A model generated the notes under the pieces. It made no database searches. It saw only the letters and a program-made list of their open reading frames with translations, and had not been told where the DNA came from. DNA of 64,000 nt from NCBI GenBank assembly GCA_040216555.1, contig JAVJOW010000020.1:124001-188000 (forward strand), in the 5' to 3' direction. Of the stretch, positions 45,181 to 53,589 are shown in pieces (positions within the stretch are counted from its first letter, which is position 1; each line of letters starts with the position of its first letter). This DNA is from Arenibacter sp040216555. Its GTDB lineage: Bacteria; Bacteroidota; Bacteroidia; Flavobacteriales; Flavobacteriaceae. A program made the translations under genes and the position numbers.

Positions 45181-45622
45181 TGCATAGTATTGAGAAGCCC
45201 AAAAAAGAATTATTTGAAAGAGGTACGGTTTCAAAAGGTAATAAACGAAAAAATACAACAAAATATACAATTGGCGAAGGACGAACGGATAAACGATGCC
45301 GCGAAATCATCACGGCTACCAATGATGCGCCAAGGGCGATATGCAATAGTAGCTATACCAATGCCAAGTTGCATATTTAAAACTCCATCGCTAAGGACGA
45401 GACGGCAACAGCTTTGTAGCCTAACCTCTCGTTCACTATGTTGGACTCTAAAATCAGTAAAAATGATTTGGTTAACGATATACCTATTGATTAGAGAATT
45501 ACCTAAGAAACTACGAAGGCCTGGGAAAATGCAAGGATGCAGAAGACGAGGTAATTGTTAAAGGCCTCAGCAATAAAATTACTAAAGCCGCCAATAAACT
45601 TCACAGTGGCGTCAAAAAATAA
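45181..45622 (+). pseudogene. Decayed ORF of unknown family
   Basis: Between the dead hsp20 and the YodC-like gene, short frames of protein-like composition are broken. From ATG 45438 the frame reads MLDSKISKNDLVNDI, then meets TAG and TAA stops, continues as ETTKAWENA, and after a one-base shift ends with VIVKGLSNKITKAANKLHSGVKK at TAA 45620. An earlier fragment contains ATNDAPRAICNSSYTNAKLHI and may belong to the same gene. I could not assign a family. The upstream boundary is approximate. Confidence 0.5.
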
Positions 45623-45690
45623 ATTAGGGATAGTGGCCCAAATGCAGTCGCCTTCCCTATTAAGTTCCTAACCTTAAAAACAATATAATC

Positions 45691-45924
45691 ATGATAATTA
45701 GAAAATTCAAACCCGGTGATTGGGTAAAGATCAAAGGGGATGGCAATGCGCCAAAAATGGAGATTGTAAAATATGTACCCAAAAAAGACCCGTTGACGGG
45801 TGCCATCAACAACAACACTTTTGTAGAATGTGTCTATTATAGCAATGGGGAGCGCTATAGCCGAACCATACATCAGAACCGGTTGTTGAAGCTGCTCGAA
45901 TCTGGAGGTATTTACCAATCTTAG
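45691..45924 (+). CDS. YodC-like small protein (DUF2158 family)
   Basis: The 77-residue protein has the DUF2158/YodC pattern: FKPGDWVKIKGDGNAPKMEI (a barrel-forming start), then TFVECVYYSNGERYSRTI and a final LLKLLE. Such proteins are small and of unknown role. It lies in the stress-related segment between the decayed ORFs and a patatin gene 50 nt downstream. Family assignment is moderately sure. Confidence 0.75.
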   Translation: MIIRKFKPGDWVKIKGDGNAPKMEIVKYVPKKDPLTGAINNNTFVECVYYSNGERYSRTIHQNRLLKLLESGGIYQS

Positions 45925-45974
45925 CCCATGTTGTATGTCCTGAAAAGGACTTTAACTCAAATGATTTTAGAAAA

Positions 45975-46757
45975 ATGAAATTGCAGGTACTTAAAGGAAA
46001 GACTATTGGACTCGTGCTATCGGGCGGAGGGCTTAAGGGAATGGCACATATCGGAATCATCAAGGCTCTTAACGAACGGGAAATCTACCCCGATATCATG
46101 TCAGGGGTAAGCGCAGGTGCTATAGTGGGGGCATTGTATGCCCATGGAACCAGTCCATTGAATATGTTGGACTTTTTTAAAGAAACACCACTGTTCAAAT
46201 ACAATTTTTTTACCATTAATAAACCAGGACTGTTCGATACCGAAAAATATTATCCCTTTTTTTCGAAATACTTTGAGAAGGATAATTTCAACGTATTGGA
46301 AAAAGAGTTGTTCGTTACTACCACCGACCTCCAATCGGGGGTTCCAAAGGTTTTCAGTTCTGGTGAACTGATACGGCCATTGCTTGCCTCAGCAGCGCTG
46401 CCTCCAGTCTTCAATCCGGTCACCATCGATGGCCGTCTATACGCTGATGGCGGGATAATGAACAATTTTCCCTTGGAACCGCTAACCAATAAGGTCGATT
46501 ATATCATCGGTAGCTACACCTCCGGAATGAAGGAAATTGCAAAGTCGGTCCTAAAAAGCCCCCTCCAATTGGCCAACCGTACCAACAGACTCATGCTACA
46601 TGCAAACAGCAGGGAAAAGCTATGTGCCACGGACATCCTTTTCCGACCAAAGGATCTCGAATATATCAAGGTCTTGGACAAAAACGGAATCGATAAAGCG
46701 TATATAATCGGATACGACCATGCCTCTAGGCACCTAGATAGTGTATTGGATTCATAA
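45975..46757 (+). CDS. Patatin-like phospholipase
   Basis: The 260-residue protein has the patatin catalytic dyad: the nucleophile elbow GVSAGAI with Ser46 and the Asp-Gly-Gly motif with Asp158 (LYADGGIMNNF). The oxyanion loop SGGGLKG (residues 16-22) precedes them. It hydrolyses acyl ester bonds of phospholipids or other lipids. There is no signal peptide. ATG 45975 was used; it follows a short spacer. It is probably co-transcribed with the YodC-like gene. Confidence 0.92.
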   Translation: MKLQVLKGKTIGLVLSGGGLKGMAHIGIIKALNEREIYPDIMSGVSAGAIVGALYAHGTSPLNMLDFFKETPLFKYNFFTINKPGLFDTEKYYPFFSKYFEKDNFNVLEKELFVTTTDLQSGVPKVFSSGELIRPLLASAALPPVFNPVTIDGRLYADGGIMNNFPLEPLTNKVDYIIGSYTSGMKEIAKSVLKSPLQLANRTNRLMLHANSREKLCATDILFRPKDLEYIKVLDKNGIDKAYIIGYDHASRHLDSVLDS

Positions 46758-46823
46758 CTTGCCCTTTGGCGTGTAGGAGAACCAATGGCATTGAATTCAG
46801 TTGAGGTGTTCCCTTATATTGAT

Positions 46824-46910
46824 TTACTTAAAACGAAAAAAGAAATATGCTACGAACAAAAGAACAATGGTAAACATTAACAAGAATATATAGGCAATCT
46901 CAAGGGTCAT
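46824..46910 (-). CDS. Candidate micro-ORF: 28-aa single-span peptide
   Basis: On the minus strand an ATG at 46910 opens 28 codons ending at TAA 46824. The peptide MTLEIAYIFLLMFTIVLL continues as one hydrophobic helix with a Phe-rich end and a basic Arg-Phe-Lys tail. It lies alone in a 332-bp gap with no neighbour on its strand in close reach. Short hydrophobic frames can arise by chance in AT-rich DNA, so this is only a candidate. Confidence 0.3.
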   Translation of the reverse strand: MTLEIAYIFLLMFTIVLLFVAYFFFRFK

Positions 46911-47089
46911 TATTTGTGTTTACGAATATATTATTAAGGTGGTATGATCAGGGATTTTTGAAAAAGGACCATTGCCTAAAAAATCAATATTTTAACATTT
47001 TTTAACCTGTCACCCCTTGGTTTTCAGATGTTTTGGCAAAAATTTTGTGGAATTTTAGATGAAGTTTGTGTAACTAAAAATTGTTTAAA

Positions 47090-47596
47090 ATGAAAAAAAT
47101 AGCGATTCTTTCAATGGCGGCAATTTTGAACCTAAGTTGCAACGCCCAAGAGAACATTAAAGAAGAAAACCTTCACAATGAACAGGACAGCATGGCGCAA
47201 GTAGAATCGCCCAAAGGAACCTGGAAGGTCGATAAAGAGTTCGACGAGGAGGGGAACCTTATTCGATACGACTCCATTTATTCGTGGTCCTCTGCCGATA
47301 ATCTGGACGAGTTGGCCCACAAAAATCCGGATAGTGTGTTGCGGTCCTTCCGATCTAAATTTTACAGAAATTTTTCTGGAGTCGATAATCAGAAGTTCGG
47401 AGATCTTTTCACCGGTGATTCCCTATTTATAAAACGCTTCTTCGACAACGATTTTTTTGACAGCGAGTTCGGCCAAGATTTTATGGACATCGACAGGCTG
47501 CGAAAAAGAATGGAGAGCATGCAGCAAAGGTTTTTGGAAAGGTATCAGTCAGAATTTGAGAAACTTGAAAACCAACCTTCACAAGAGAAGAGCTGA
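47090..47596 (+). CDS. Hypothetical lipoprotein
   Basis: The ATG at 47090 gives 168 residues with a lipoprotein signal (LNLSCNAQ, lipobox Cys17). The rest is acidic and polar: WKVDKEFDEEGNLIRYDSIYSWSS-like strands, then Phe/Asp-rich FIKRFFDNDFFDSEFG and a coiled coil (RLRKRMESMQQRFLERYQSE) at the C-terminus. I recognise no family. A clear terminator follows. It may be an envelope stress protein, given the surrounding genes, but this is a guess. Confidence 0.75.
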   Translation: MKKIAILSMAAILNLSCNAQENIKEENLHNEQDSMAQVESPKGTWKVDKEFDEEGNLIRYDSIYSWSSADNLDELAHKNPDSVLRSFRSKFYRNFSGVDNQKFGDLFTGDSLFIKRFFDNDFFDSEFGQDFMDIDRLRKRMESMQQRFLERYQSEFEKLENQPSQEKS

Positions 47597-47599
47597 TAA

Positions 47600-47628
47600 C
47601 ATAATCCCAAAAAGGGATTATGTTTTTT
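47600..47628 (+). terminator. Terminator after the hypothetical lipoprotein gene
   Basis: CATAATCCC-aaaaa-GGGATTATG is a perfect 9-bp stem followed by six T, 4 nt after the stop. Confidence 0.88.
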
Positions 47629-47688
47629 ATTCTTCGTTTAGTTTTTAACGCTTCGGACATTGATTTTTATTCTTAACCATTGGGTAGA

Positions 47689-48642
47689 CTATTGATAGTT
47701 ATAGATGTCCTTTAATTTCTGTACTTTTCCCTTTTCATCCAAAATATCCAGATCATAGCGTATTTGGACATGGGTATTTAAGGGCGCATGGTAATAAATA
47801 ATCCAAGCGTCTGCCTCGGTAACCCCAATACATCCATTGGAAGATGCCTTGCCCAGGGTTACTGGATTAGTGGTGGGATGAATCATTTGCCCGTTACGAA
47901 TGCCATTAATTTCTGTTTCTATCCATGGAATTACAGGCATTATGGTCGTTTTTTCATCGTCCCTTCTGGTTACATAAAATCGCTTGCCTGTTACAGGATT
48001 ATAAAAACTGGGATTCCGCTCCAACCTTACAATCTTGCCTTTTCCTGTCTTGGTTCTTAGATCTGTTATTCGATCTCCCATGGCCATATACCTTTTTCTA
48101 TCTTGCCCAACCCTGATTGGAAAGGTATATAACAACGAGGAATCATGATAAATGCGGAGCTTATATTCGGGAATATTTATGTCTATCAATGTACTTTCCA
48201 TTTCCTTGATAAGTTGCTGCCCCACTTCGGTATCCGGTATCAACAAAGAATCATTGGCCCGTAGTACGATCATTTTTCTTTGATCATAAACAAAGGAATC
48301 CTTTGCCATTTGCCTGTAATAATCCGTATTGGCCAGAGTATCCATTATCCACGGATTGGCACGAACCAGTACATGTTCAGACAAAGCATAGGGCACTAAG
48401 GAATCATACTTCCTGGTCAAAGCATCCATAAAATTGAAATAGTTAGCCACAGTAATATCCTTGTCAACATAAGCCATTAGGGGTGTGGCTTTCTTAATGA
48501 TATTATTTTGCGTCATTATTTTTTGTTGAACAGCGGGAGGGTTTTGAGCGGATGGGTTTTTTGTGGAAATAGGTCGGTTAACATTACATGAAACTATCAA
48601 AAGAACTAATAGATGGAGAATGATCACATTCGATTTAATCAT
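47689..48642 (-). CDS. L,D-transpeptidase (YkuD family) lipoprotein
   Basis: Starting at ATG 48642 the 317-residue protein has a lipoprotein signal (LLIVSCNVN, Cys19). The YkuD catalytic domain (about 160-305) has HPTTNPVTLGKASSNGCIGV, with the catalytic Cys and upstream His. The usual Arg after Cys-Ile is replaced by Gly. The enzyme cross-links peptidoglycan or attaches proteins to it. Sequences such as LRIYHDSSLLYTFPIRVGQ match the fold. It acts in the periplasm and is monocistronic. Confidence 0.88.
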   Translation of the reverse strand: MIKSNVIILHLLVLLIVSCNVNRPISTKNPSAQNPPAVQQKIMTQNNIIKKATPLMAYVDKDITVANYFNFMDALTRKYDSLVPYALSEHVLVRANPWIMDTLANTDYYRQMAKDSFVYDQRKMIVLRANDSLLIPDTEVGQQLIKEMESTLIDINIPEYKLRIYHDSSLLYTFPIRVGQDRKRYMAMGDRITDLRTKTGKGKIVRLERNPSFYNPVTGKRFYVTRRDDEKTTIMPVIPWIETEINGIRNGQMIHPTTNPVTLGKASSNGCIGVTEADAWIIYYHAPLNTHVQIRYDLDILDEKGKVQKLKDIYNYQ

Positions 48643-49004
48643 ATTGGCAAAGTTTGGTGTTATTATAATCAAAACTAATGCGCCTCAAGGGATTATAATA
48701 TGACAATAGTCACTCCACAACACATGGTATTCCTCATTTTAAGCCCATATTTTTGGATTTATATTATTAATTGGAACCGGTCAACTTAAAATAGGTCCCT
48801 AAAAATTAGTGGAACAATACAAATAACGAAAGTTTGTTCTTTTTCTATTTAAATAATCCACATAAGTAAGGGAAATGGATGCTGGACTAAAACGAAAAAA
48901 TTAAATTAAAGTTTAAATTTACTGATGACATATTTAATATAAAGCACATAATGCTTTTTGTGTTTTTCAGGCGGTAACCCAAGCAACATTAAAACTAGAA
49001 AAAA
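48643..49004. other. Intergenic region upstream of the L,D-transpeptidase and DUF4440-like genes
   Basis: This 362-bp divergent region holds no supported gene. It contains one copy of a 29-bp direct repeat at 48718-48746, a TATTTTTG motif at 48748-48755, and otherwise AT-rich sequence with nothing else recognisable. Confidence 0.6.
48718..48746. repeat. 29-bp imperfect direct repeat, copy 1
   Basis: The sequence matches 49659-49687 at 27 of 29 positions (two changes after CACATG). The copies flank the DUF4440-like gene and are 941 bp apart. Confidence 0.85.
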
Positions 49005-49460
49005 ATGAAAAACAGCTTCCTTTTAATCCTGTACACTTTTCTGGCCATGCAATTGTTATACCCCCAGGGTAATAAGGGTAATACTGAACAAAGGCAAGGA
49101 ATTTATACCTTGATAGAAACCTATGCCCAGGCAAGGGAAAAGAAAGATACCCTATTGCTCAAAGAAATTCTAACGACAGATGTAGATCAACTGGTTTCGT
49201 CAGGGATGTGGAGAACGGGTAAAAAGGAATCCATACAAGGGATGCTCCAAAGCTCGGCTGGCAACCCAGGAACTCGAACCCTCAAAATTGAAAAAATACG
49301 CTTTCTTAATTCGGAGAGCGCAATAGCAGATGCAAGATATCAAATACAGAATCCCGATGGTACCCTTAGGAATATGTGGAGCACTTTTATTGTTGTTTTC
49401 GAGGAAAATAGGTGGAAAATTTCGGCTATAAGAAATATGTTGCCGGCAACGCCACAATAA
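49005..49460 (+). CDS. Secreted NTF2-like (DUF4440/SnoaL-type) protein
   Basis: The 151-residue protein has a signal peptide (about 1-21, LLYPQG) and a single NTF2-like cone domain: IYTLIETYAQAREKKD (helix), LTTDVDQLVSSGMWRTG, then sheets with ESAIADARYQIQNPDG and FIVVFEENRWKISAIRNML at the end. The family includes many small binding or isomerase-like proteins, often with unknown ligand. The assignment is at fold level only. It is flanked by the 29-bp repeats. Confidence 0.7.
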   Translation: MKNSFLLILYTFLAMQLLYPQGNKGNTEQRQGIYTLIETYAQAREKKDTLLLKEILTTDVDQLVSSGMWRTGKKESIQGMLQSSAGNPGTRTLKIEKIRFLNSESAIADARYQIQNPDGTLRNMWSTFIVVFEENRWKISAIRNMLPATPQ

Positions 49461-49531
49461 GCTTTCACCATGGCATTTAAGAAAAATCGATAATAAAATT
49501 ACCAAAATCGATTCTGATATCCAATTGACCA

Positions 49532-49678
49532 TCATTCAGGACTAAATTCCAAAATATCGCCAGGCTGACACTCCAAAACCTCGCATATGGAGTTAAGCGT
49601 ACTGAAGCGAACAGCTTTTGCCTTCCCATTTTTAAGAATGGAAAGACATCTGTCACAACAACACATGACATTCCTCAT
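49532..49678 (-). pseudogene. Truncated Cro/CI-type helix-turn-helix regulator
   Basis: On the minus strand a 48-codon frame ends at TGA 49532. Its C-terminal 38 residues (LSILKNGKAKAVRFSTLNSI, followed by CEVLECQPGDILEFSPE) match the end of a small Cro/CI HTH protein, which normally is about 68-75 residues long. The first two helices are missing; the present N-terminus MRNVMCCCDRC comes from the direct repeat at 49659. The gene has been cut by a rearrangement and probably no longer works. Confidence 0.75.
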
Positions 49679-49687
49679 TTTAAGCCC
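49659..49687. repeat. 29-bp imperfect direct repeat, copy 2
   Basis: This copy overlaps the 5' end of the HTH remnant and differs at two positions from 48718-48746. Confidence 0.85.
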
Positions 49688-49700
49688 CCACCTTTCAAGT

Positions 49701-49708
49701 TATCTTTG
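49701..49708 (+). promoter_or_regulatory. -7 promoter element of the Mla-type operon
   Basis: TATCTTTG is an exact TAnnTTTG match, 32 nt before the ATG of the permease gene. Confidence 0.55.
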
Positions 49709-49739
49709 ATGAAATAGACCCTTACAAAGGGATTTGGGT

Positions 49740-50522
49740 ATGGGCAAAACAGCTACATTATTTAAAGGGGCGAAAGAGTTTTTCATAGAGATAGGGGATC
49801 TCTCCTACTTTGGTGCCCGATTTTTTAAGGAGGTATTAAAGCCTCCTTTCGAGTTTAAGGAACTAATGCGCCAATGCTATCAAATGGGAAATAGGTCTCT
49901 GATGCTGGTTACGGTAACAGGCTTTATCATTGGGCTGGTACTCACCTTACAATCTAGACCCACTTTAATTCAATTTGGAGCAGTTTCCTGGATGCCGAAT
50001 ATGGTAGGAATCTCCATAGTACGGGAAATAGGACCTGTAATTACCGCCCTTATCTGTGCTGGCAGAATTGCATCAGGGATAGGGGCAGAATTAGGTTCCA
50101 TGCGGGTTACGGAACAAATTGATGCCATGGAAGTCTCGGGGACCAACCCTTTTAAGTATTTGGTAATAACAAGGATAATGGCCACCACTTTAATGCTCCC
50201 TATTTTAGTGATATACGGGGATTTGGTAGCTCTTTACGGATCAGCACTGGTAGAAAATTTAAAAGGAGATGTTTCCTTTCAACTTTATTTTAATACGGTT
50301 TTTGATGCTCTGTCCTTTAGTGACCTGGTACCGGCCACCATAAAATCGTTCTTTTTTGGCTTTGCAATAGGATTGGTAGGCTGTTATAAAGGCTATTATT
50401 CCAAGAAGGGAACCGCAGGTGTAGGGGTAGCGGCCAATACCGCTGTAGTAATGGCATCATTACTTTTGTTTGTGGTAGATTTTATTGCGGTATTTATTTC
50501 AGATATTTTTTATGAGCTTTAA
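49740..50522 (+). CDS. mlaE: MlaE-type ABC transporter permease
   Basis: From ATG 49740 the 260-residue inner-membrane protein belongs to the MlaE family, which moves phospholipids between membranes. Typical segments are FIIGLVLTLQSRPTLIQFGA (about 63-82), VREIGPVITALICAGRIASGIGAELGSMRVTEQIDAM (about 96-132) and GCYKGYYSKKGTAGVG (about 219). Five to six spans are visible. The upstream TTG was rejected. The ATP-binding protein gene starts one base after its stop. Confidence 0.93.
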   Translation: MGKTATLFKGAKEFFIEIGDLSYFGARFFKEVLKPPFEFKELMRQCYQMGNRSLMLVTVTGFIIGLVLTLQSRPTLIQFGAVSWMPNMVGISIVREIGPVITALICAGRIASGIGAELGSMRVTEQIDAMEVSGTNPFKYLVITRIMATTLMLPILVIYGDLVALYGSALVENLKGDVSFQLYFNTVFDALSFSDLVPATIKSFFFGFAIGLVGCYKGYYSKKGTAGVGVAANTAVVMASLLLFVVDFIAVFISDIFYEL

Positions 50523-50523
50523 T

Positions 50524-51306
50524 ATGACAGAACCGGACCAAATAACAACTTCAAACGAATCTGCCCAAGGCGGTAAGGCAGTTATAGAGATCAAAGACCT
50601 TTATAAAAGTTTTGGGGACAACCACGTCCTGAACGGATTTAATATGACCCTAATGGAAGGGGAAAACCTAGTGGTCATGGGAAAATCGGGCTCGGGGAAA
50701 TCGGTAATGATCAAATGCCTGGTTGGCCTGGTAAAACCCGATAGCGGAACGGTTAAAGTATTGGGCGAGGAAATAAACAAACTGGACCAACAGACATTGG
50801 ACGAATTGCGATCGGATATTGGATTTCTTTTTCAAGGAAGTGCACTCTACGATTCCATGACAGTGCGTGAAAATTTGGAATTTCCCATGCGTAGGCACAA
50901 GGAAAAATTGGGAGTGGTTACGGATACAGAACCGCTGGTTCGGGAAGCCCTTGAAAATGTTGGATTGGCCAATACCATAGATTTAATGCCAGTGGAGTTA
51001 TCCGGGGGTATGAAAAGAAGGGTAGCCCTGGCACGTACCCTGATTCTAAAACCCAAGGTAATTCTCTATGACGAGCCTACCAGTGGCTTGGATCCAATTA
51101 CCTCTAAAGAAATTATAGAACTTATGCGTTCCATACAAAAGAAATACGGCACTTCTTCCCTGATCATTACCCATGATGTGGATTGCGCCCGGGTAATTTC
51201 GGAGCGGATGATACTCTTGGTAGATGGCATTAATTATGCCGAAGGCACCTATGCACAATTATCACAATCTACCGATCCAAAAGTGGATGCGTTTTTTAAA
51301 AAATAA
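50524..51306 (+). CDS. mlaF: MlaF-type ABC transporter ATP-binding protein
   Basis: ATG 50524 gives 260 residues; ATG 50512 overlaps the permease and is an alternative. Walker A GKSGSGKSV (about 54), the ABC signature LSGGMKRRVALAR and Walker B VILYDEPTSGLDP are all present. It powers the MlaE permease. The Met-Lys-Arg after the signature Gly-Gly is typical of MlaF. The protein has no membrane segments. The MCE gene starts 4 nt after. Confidence 0.94.
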   Translation: MTEPDQITTSNESAQGGKAVIEIKDLYKSFGDNHVLNGFNMTLMEGENLVVMGKSGSGKSVMIKCLVGLVKPDSGTVKVLGEEINKLDQQTLDELRSDIGFLFQGSALYDSMTVRENLEFPMRRHKEKLGVVTDTEPLVREALENVGLANTIDLMPVELSGGMKRRVALARTLILKPKVILYDEPTSGLDPITSKEIIELMRSIQKKYGTSSLIITHDVDCARVISERMILLVDGINYAEGTYAQLSQSTDPKVDAFFKK

Positions 51307-51310
51307 GAAC

Positions 51311-52294
51311 ATGGCAAAGACAACATTAGAAAATTTGAAACTTGGGATATTCGTTGTCCTCGGCACGGCACTGCTTGTCGTTGCAACATATTTAATTGGG
51401 AACAGACAGAATATGTTTGGTAAAACCATCTCTATAAGTGCCCTTTTTAAAGATGCCAACGGACTTCAGAATGGAAATAATGTACGCTTTTCCGGTATAA
51501 ATGTAGGCACGGTGAACAAAATTGAAATGATCAACGATACTACCATTCGCGTTCATATGATCATTGAGGAAAAAATGCAAAATCACATTAAAAAAGATGC
51601 CGTAGCCACTATTGGTTCCGATGGACTAGTGGGCAGTATGCTCATCAATATTGTACCTGGGCAAGGAAAGACAACCCACATTGGCCCAGGGGACGAATTA
51701 CAATCCTTTAGCAGGGTGGCCACCCAAGATATGCTGAACACCCTTAACCAAACCAATGAAAATGCCGCTTTATTAACGCAAGACCTGCTAAAAGTAACGA
51801 GATCCTTGACCCAAGGAAAAGGCACCTTTGGCAGGTTGCTGAACGATTCCCTTATGGCAAAGGAACTGCACCAAACCATTACCAATCTGAAACATACCAG
51901 TAATGAAGCCAATATAATGATAGCAGAGATAAACCAGATTGTAAAGCAGGTAGATTTTGACAATAGTACTGCAGGTGTTCTCTTAAAGGACTCCATTACT
52001 GGGGATAAAATGAAAAGTGTTATTTCCCATCTGGAAAACTCCAGCCTGGAGATCGAAAAAATGTCCAAGAACCTAAATTCGGTCATCGGGGATATTAAAA
52101 CAGGGAAGGGGGCCATTAATTATTTGGCCACAGACACCGTATTGGTAGGACAATTGGAAACTAGTATGGAAAACGTTACGGAAGGAGTTAAAAATTTCAA
52201 CGAAGTTACAGAAGCCTTAAAGCATAACTTTCTCACCCGCCGCTTCTTCAAAAAGAAAGAAAAAGAGGAAAAAAAGAAGCTGGAAAAAAAATGA
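51311..52294 (+). CDS. MlaD/MCE family lipid-binding protein
   Basis: From ATG 51311 the 327-residue protein has one N-terminal membrane anchor (LGIFVVLGTALLVVATYLIG) and an MCE domain (about 40-115) with DANGLQNGNNVRFSGINVGTV and GSDGLVGSMLINIVPG. A long helical tail (about 130-310) ends in a Lys/Glu-rich stretch. It binds lipid in the periplasm for the MlaE-MlaF transporter; the long tail is typical of Bacteroidota relatives rather than MlaD of Escherichia. The upstream ATG codons lie within the ATPase gene. Confidence 0.92.
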   Translation: MAKTTLENLKLGIFVVLGTALLVVATYLIGNRQNMFGKTISISALFKDANGLQNGNNVRFSGINVGTVNKIEMINDTTIRVHMIIEEKMQNHIKKDAVATIGSDGLVGSMLINIVPGQGKTTHIGPGDELQSFSRVATQDMLNTLNQTNENAALLTQDLLKVTRSLTQGKGTFGRLLNDSLMAKELHQTITNLKHTSNEANIMIAEINQIVKQVDFDNSTAGVLLKDSITGDKMKSVISHLENSSLEIEKMSKNLNSVIGDIKTGKGAINYLATDTVLVGQLETSMENVTEGVKNFNEVTEALKHNFLTRRFFKKKEKEEKKKLEKK

Positions 52295-52357
52295 TGAATA
52301 AGTACCTTGAAGGCATTTATACTTTGAAACAGGTAGATGGAAAACAAAATAATCCCA

Positions 52358-53575
52358 CTATTCTTTCTCAAGCTCTATAAAGGTAATTTCCGGACGCATG
52401 CCCAATCGGCCAGGAAATCCCATCCATCCCAATCCACGGCTTACATACAGAAATTGAGGGCCCAAACTATATAGTCCTGCCCAATGTTTGTATTTGTATT
52501 TTATGGGACTCCATTCTTTATTTCCAATGTTGATCCCCGCCTGCATACCATGGGTATGCCCTGAGAGCGTAAGCGCTATATTAGTCTTATCCGCCACCTC
52601 TTCGCTCCAATGCGAGGGGTCATGCGACAATAAAATTTTAAATCCTATACCCTCTACTTCCTGTAGGGATTTTTGAAGGTCCCCGTATTGCTTAAAGGGT
52701 GGATTCCCCCAGTTTTCTACTCCGACAATTGCAATTTTCTCCCCCTTGTTCTCAATACTTTCGGCTTCATTCAGCAAAAGCTTAAAACCAATTTGGGCAT
52801 GAAAATCCTTTATATCCTCAAAATTGTTCTTTCTCTCTTCTTCCGATTCCCATTTACTGTAATCCCCATAATCATGATTTCCCAAAACCGAATATTTTCC
52901 CTGTTGGGCGGTCAACTTCTTTAGTACATCCTCCCATCCATTTAATTCCCAAGCATAATTGTTGACCAAATCGCCCGTGAAAAAAATAAAATCGGGCTTT
53001 AAATTATTTATGGTATTGATGGCGTGGCGCAATATATGATAGCGATAATTAAAACTGCCCAAGTGAAGATCGGATATTTGAACTATGCGCAATCCGCTAA
53101 AATTTTGTGGAAGTAAATCAGATTTTATAACAACCTGGTGTACCTTAAATCTGTATACCGCCCTGAATACGGCATACACAATAACGAAGAATGGTAAAAA
53201 CCCAAAAAAAACACCTACTAAAGGAATAATCAGCAAGGATTTCTCCCCAGTGATCAAAAAATTTGAGAAGTAAAGTATGGAAATAACAACTACGAATATC
53301 AGCTTGGGAATAAAGGAGGAAACCGTTAATCCATATAAGGACGAAATAAGGAGTTGTTTTCTAAAAGGTGATATACTTTCCAATCTAATTTTCAACACCA
53401 AAATAGAAATAATGAGAGCGATGGTAAAAAACCAAAAGGCGATTAAAATAATATTCTTAATGTTGGAAGATTCAATCGGCTCCATGATAGATTTAAGCCA
53501 GTAGAAAGCCAGGGCATCGATCAATAAAATGGCCAAACATAAAAGGACTATTGCAAAAAAAGTGTAGGATCGCAT
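52358..53575 (-). CDS. Membrane-anchored metallophosphoesterase
   Basis: The 405-residue protein has four N-terminal membrane spans (about 5-30, 40-61, 75-105 and 112-140). A calcineurin-like phosphoesterase domain follows with metal-ligand motifs QISDLHLGSF (about 168), FTGDLVNNY, VLGNHDYG, LLSHDPSHW and LSGHTHGMQ. This layout matches YkuE/YaeI-like enzymes that act at the membrane, some on lipid-linked phosphates. The active site is probably periplasmic or cytoplasmic depending on topology. It is encoded with the phosphotransferase gene that follows upstream on the same strand. Confidence 0.92.
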   Translation of the reverse strand: MRSYTFFAIVLLCLAILLIDALAFYWLKSIMEPIESSNIKNIILIAFWFFTIALIISILVLKIRLESISPFRKQLLISSLYGLTVSSFIPKLIFVVVISILYFSNFLITGEKSLLIIPLVGVFFGFLPFFVIVYAVFRAVYRFKVHQVVIKSDLLPQNFSGLRIVQISDLHLGSFNYRYHILRHAINTINNLKPDFIFFTGDLVNNYAWELNGWEDVLKKLTAQQGKYSVLGNHDYGDYSKWESEEERKNNFEDIKDFHAQIGFKLLLNEAESIENKGEKIAIVGVENWGNPPFKQYGDLQKSLQEVEGIGFKILLSHDPSHWSEEVADKTNIALTLSGHTHGMQAGINIGNKEWSPIKYKYKHWAGLYSLGPQFLYVSRGLGWMGFPGRLGMRPEITFIELEKE

Positions 53576-53589
53576 TAAAAGGGGTTTTA

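Noticed and set aside
45190..45561. A 123-codon frame in the decayed zone
   Set aside because: Its Arg/Cys-rich end is in a frame different from the protein-like segments, so it is probably a chance opening in a pseudogene.
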